64,000 bases of DNA from a beta proteobacterium AAP65 (GTDB lineage Bacteria; Pseudomonadota; Gammaproteobacteria; Burkholderiales; Burkholderiaceae_C): contig LJHW01000020.1 in NCBI GenBank assembly GCA_001295865.1, forward strand, positions 62,001 through 126,000. The letters are read 5' to 3'. The notes below the pieces were generated by a model. It worked only from the letters and a program-made list of their open reading frames with translations, ran no database searches and was not told the origin of the DNA. Positions 63,333 to 64,000 of the stretch are shown in pieces (within the stretch, counting starts at the first letter, position 1; every line of letters begins with the position of its first letter). A program made the position numbers and the translations under genes.

Positions 63333-63864
63333 GCGGCGTTCCCTTCAGTTGGTTGATTCCGCCGTATTTAGAAGTATTTCGCTGAATGCCTGCAGACCAG
63401 GTTGATTTTGAATCTCGACACACGCAGAGCCTTGACGAAAGCTCACGCATGTTGTTCAAGTTTGATTGTTGACACATGGATAAGAGTATTAGATTTCCAT
63501 GTGTATGTTTTCAAACATGCTGAGTAGGGCGAGCTTGCCTCGCCCGTAACCCGCCGAAGGCGGAAGTAGTAGGCGGGACTGGCGCGTAGCGACAGGCACG
63601 GCTCCGTGCCGCCAGGCACGGTACTCGTTGACCCGCAATGCAGCGTTGTGAACGTGCGCATCAGCTACCCGGCTTGCGCCGGGAGGCGGTGCCTGTCGCT
63701 GCGCGCCAGTCCCGCCTACTTCCCCTTCGGGGGCGAATGCGCGGCGGGGCCGCTCTAATGGCTATGCGTCCTTGGCAAGCATGGTATCTGTACCGCAAGT
63801 GCAAATTTTCTAACCCGCACGATTGATTAATCTAAATAGCCAATCTCAATCAGAGGTTGGATCA
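63333..63864. other. 532-bp noncoding zone rich in dyads
   Basis: No credible protein-coding gene is seen here. The left part is AT-rich and contains inverted half-sites ACACATGG (63472-63479) and CCATGTGT (63497-63504), then ATGTTT-TC-AAACAT (63505-63518). The right part (63527-63732) is GC-rich with nested hairpins. It separates the RHH gene and the next plus-strand gene, so it may serve as a control region, replication or transfer origin, or encode a structured RNA. Confidence 0.6.
63527..63732. repeat. 31-bp near-perfect inverted repeat with nested hairpins
   Basis: The main arms are 63569-63599 and 63689-63719: 31 bases that pair with one mismatch, and that mismatch would be a G-U pair in RNA. 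The 89-base loop holds GGCACGG-CT-CCGTGCC (63595-63610) and CCCGGC-TTGC-GCCGGG (63668-63683). Outside the arms lie GGGCGAG-CTTGC-CTCGCCC (63527-63545), CCGCC-GAA-GGCGG (63551-63563) and CCCC-TTC-GGGG (63722-63732). The whole could fold into a cruciform or a multi-branched RNA. Confidence 0.8.
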
Positions 63865-64000
63865 ATGAACGTATCAGAGCCAAAGGCACCATCCAAGCGC
63901 GGCGGCGCTCGTACAGGTGCGGGTCGCAAGAAGATCGATCCGCAAGCCAGAAACGAAATGCTTATCGACGAGTTGATCTTTCCAGCGGTTTGCGCTGCTT
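63865..64000 (+). CDS. start of an unknown gene (partial)
   Basis: 45 residues are visible before the window ends. The N-terminus has the basic motif KRGGARTGAGRKK (residues 11-23), which is common at the start of phage small terminase subunits and of plasmid or island DNA-binding proteins. GAGG lies about 9 bases before the ATG. The remaining fold, and so the function, cannot be judged. Confidence 0.6.
   Translation, partial: MNVSEPKAPSKRGGARTGAGRKKIDPQARNEMLIDELIFPAVCAA

Larger units (their letters stand above)
46674..64000. mobile_element. genomic island inserted in comEC (left part)
   Basis: From the comEC junction to the window end all genes are accessory: large serine recombinase, type I restriction-modification with extra genes, tyrosine recombinase, GHKL/Abi/NYN cassette, RHH protein and a further partial gene. 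Codon usage is visibly less GC3-extreme than in the flanking chromosome, and long antisense open frames become rare. The recombinase lies at the extreme left edge and reads inward, as in serine-integrase elements. The right end, with the missing 5' part of comEC, is expected outside the window. Confidence 0.8.

Noticed and set aside
63569-63719. Integron attC site
   Set aside because: The size and palindromic nature fit, but I could not find RYYYAAC and GTTRRRY core sequences at the ends, and no integron integrase is nearby.
63638-63826. 62-codon plus-strand open frame across the hairpin region
   Set aside because: It runs through the inverted-repeat arm and ends with no family similarity or ribosome-binding site; better explained as noncoding structure.

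Overview
The window is GC-rich chromosomal DNA from a betaproteobacterium, most likely Burkholderiales of the Rubrivivax/Leptothrix/Comamonadaceae type. The evidence is an E. coli-type LexA box before imuA-imuB, the edd/eda Entner-Doudoroff genes, two DUF2145 genes, a fused MFS-acyltransferase, and very high GC3 that creates long antisense open frames. Nothing here fixes the species.

Positions 1-46.67 kb are core chromosome. Housekeeping genes are purN, trpS, a serine esterase, a GNAT acetyltransferase, eda, edd, chaC, pdxH, rarD and a MobA-like nucleotidyltransferase. A LexA-controlled mutagenesis pair (imuA-imuB) lies at 3.4-6.1 kb. An envelope block at 6.1-12.1 kb holds two DUF2145 proteins, each with a small exported partner gene directly upstream. 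The block at 21.8-26.7 kb is a chain of histone-deacetylase-like enzyme, MscS channel, His-rich exported protein and TonB-dependent receptor, which suggests metal handling. A four-gene operon with start/stop overlaps (moxR, DUF58, tgpA-like, mltB-like) occupies 26.8-31.9 kb. Positions 35.3-44.9 kb hold a five-gene alpha-E / circularly permuted ATP-grasp / transglutaminase / DUF2126 cluster, a predicted but poorly characterised peptide-ligating and peptide-cleaving system.

At about 46.68 kb the comEC reading frame, read on the minus strand, stops matching its family exactly at the conserved GLHVTM motif. A large serine recombinase gene starts 27-33 bases further on. From there to the window end (at least 17.3 kb) codon usage is less GC-biased and the gene content is accessory, so this is read as a genomic island inserted into comEC. 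Its other end lies outside the window.

The island carries (a) a type I restriction-modification operon, hsdR-hsdM-hsdS, continuing without real gaps into a SIR2-like protein, a NucS/DUF91-type nuclease with a PUA/EVE-like tail, and an unrecognised 447-aa protein; (b) a small tyrosine recombinase; (c) a tight three-gene cassette of a GHKL (MutL/MORC-type) ATPase fused to a PD-(D/E)XK-like domain, an Abi_C-like protein, and a NYN/PIN-type nuclease with two zinc ribbons. Cassette (c) is the best candidate for an undescribed defence system. The island then continues with a ribbon-helix-helix protein, a noncoding zone with a 31-base near-perfect inverted repeat and nested hairpins, and the start of another gene.

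No tRNA, rRNA or CRISPR array was recognised by eye. All functional calls come from reading motifs and translated sequence; no database search was possible.
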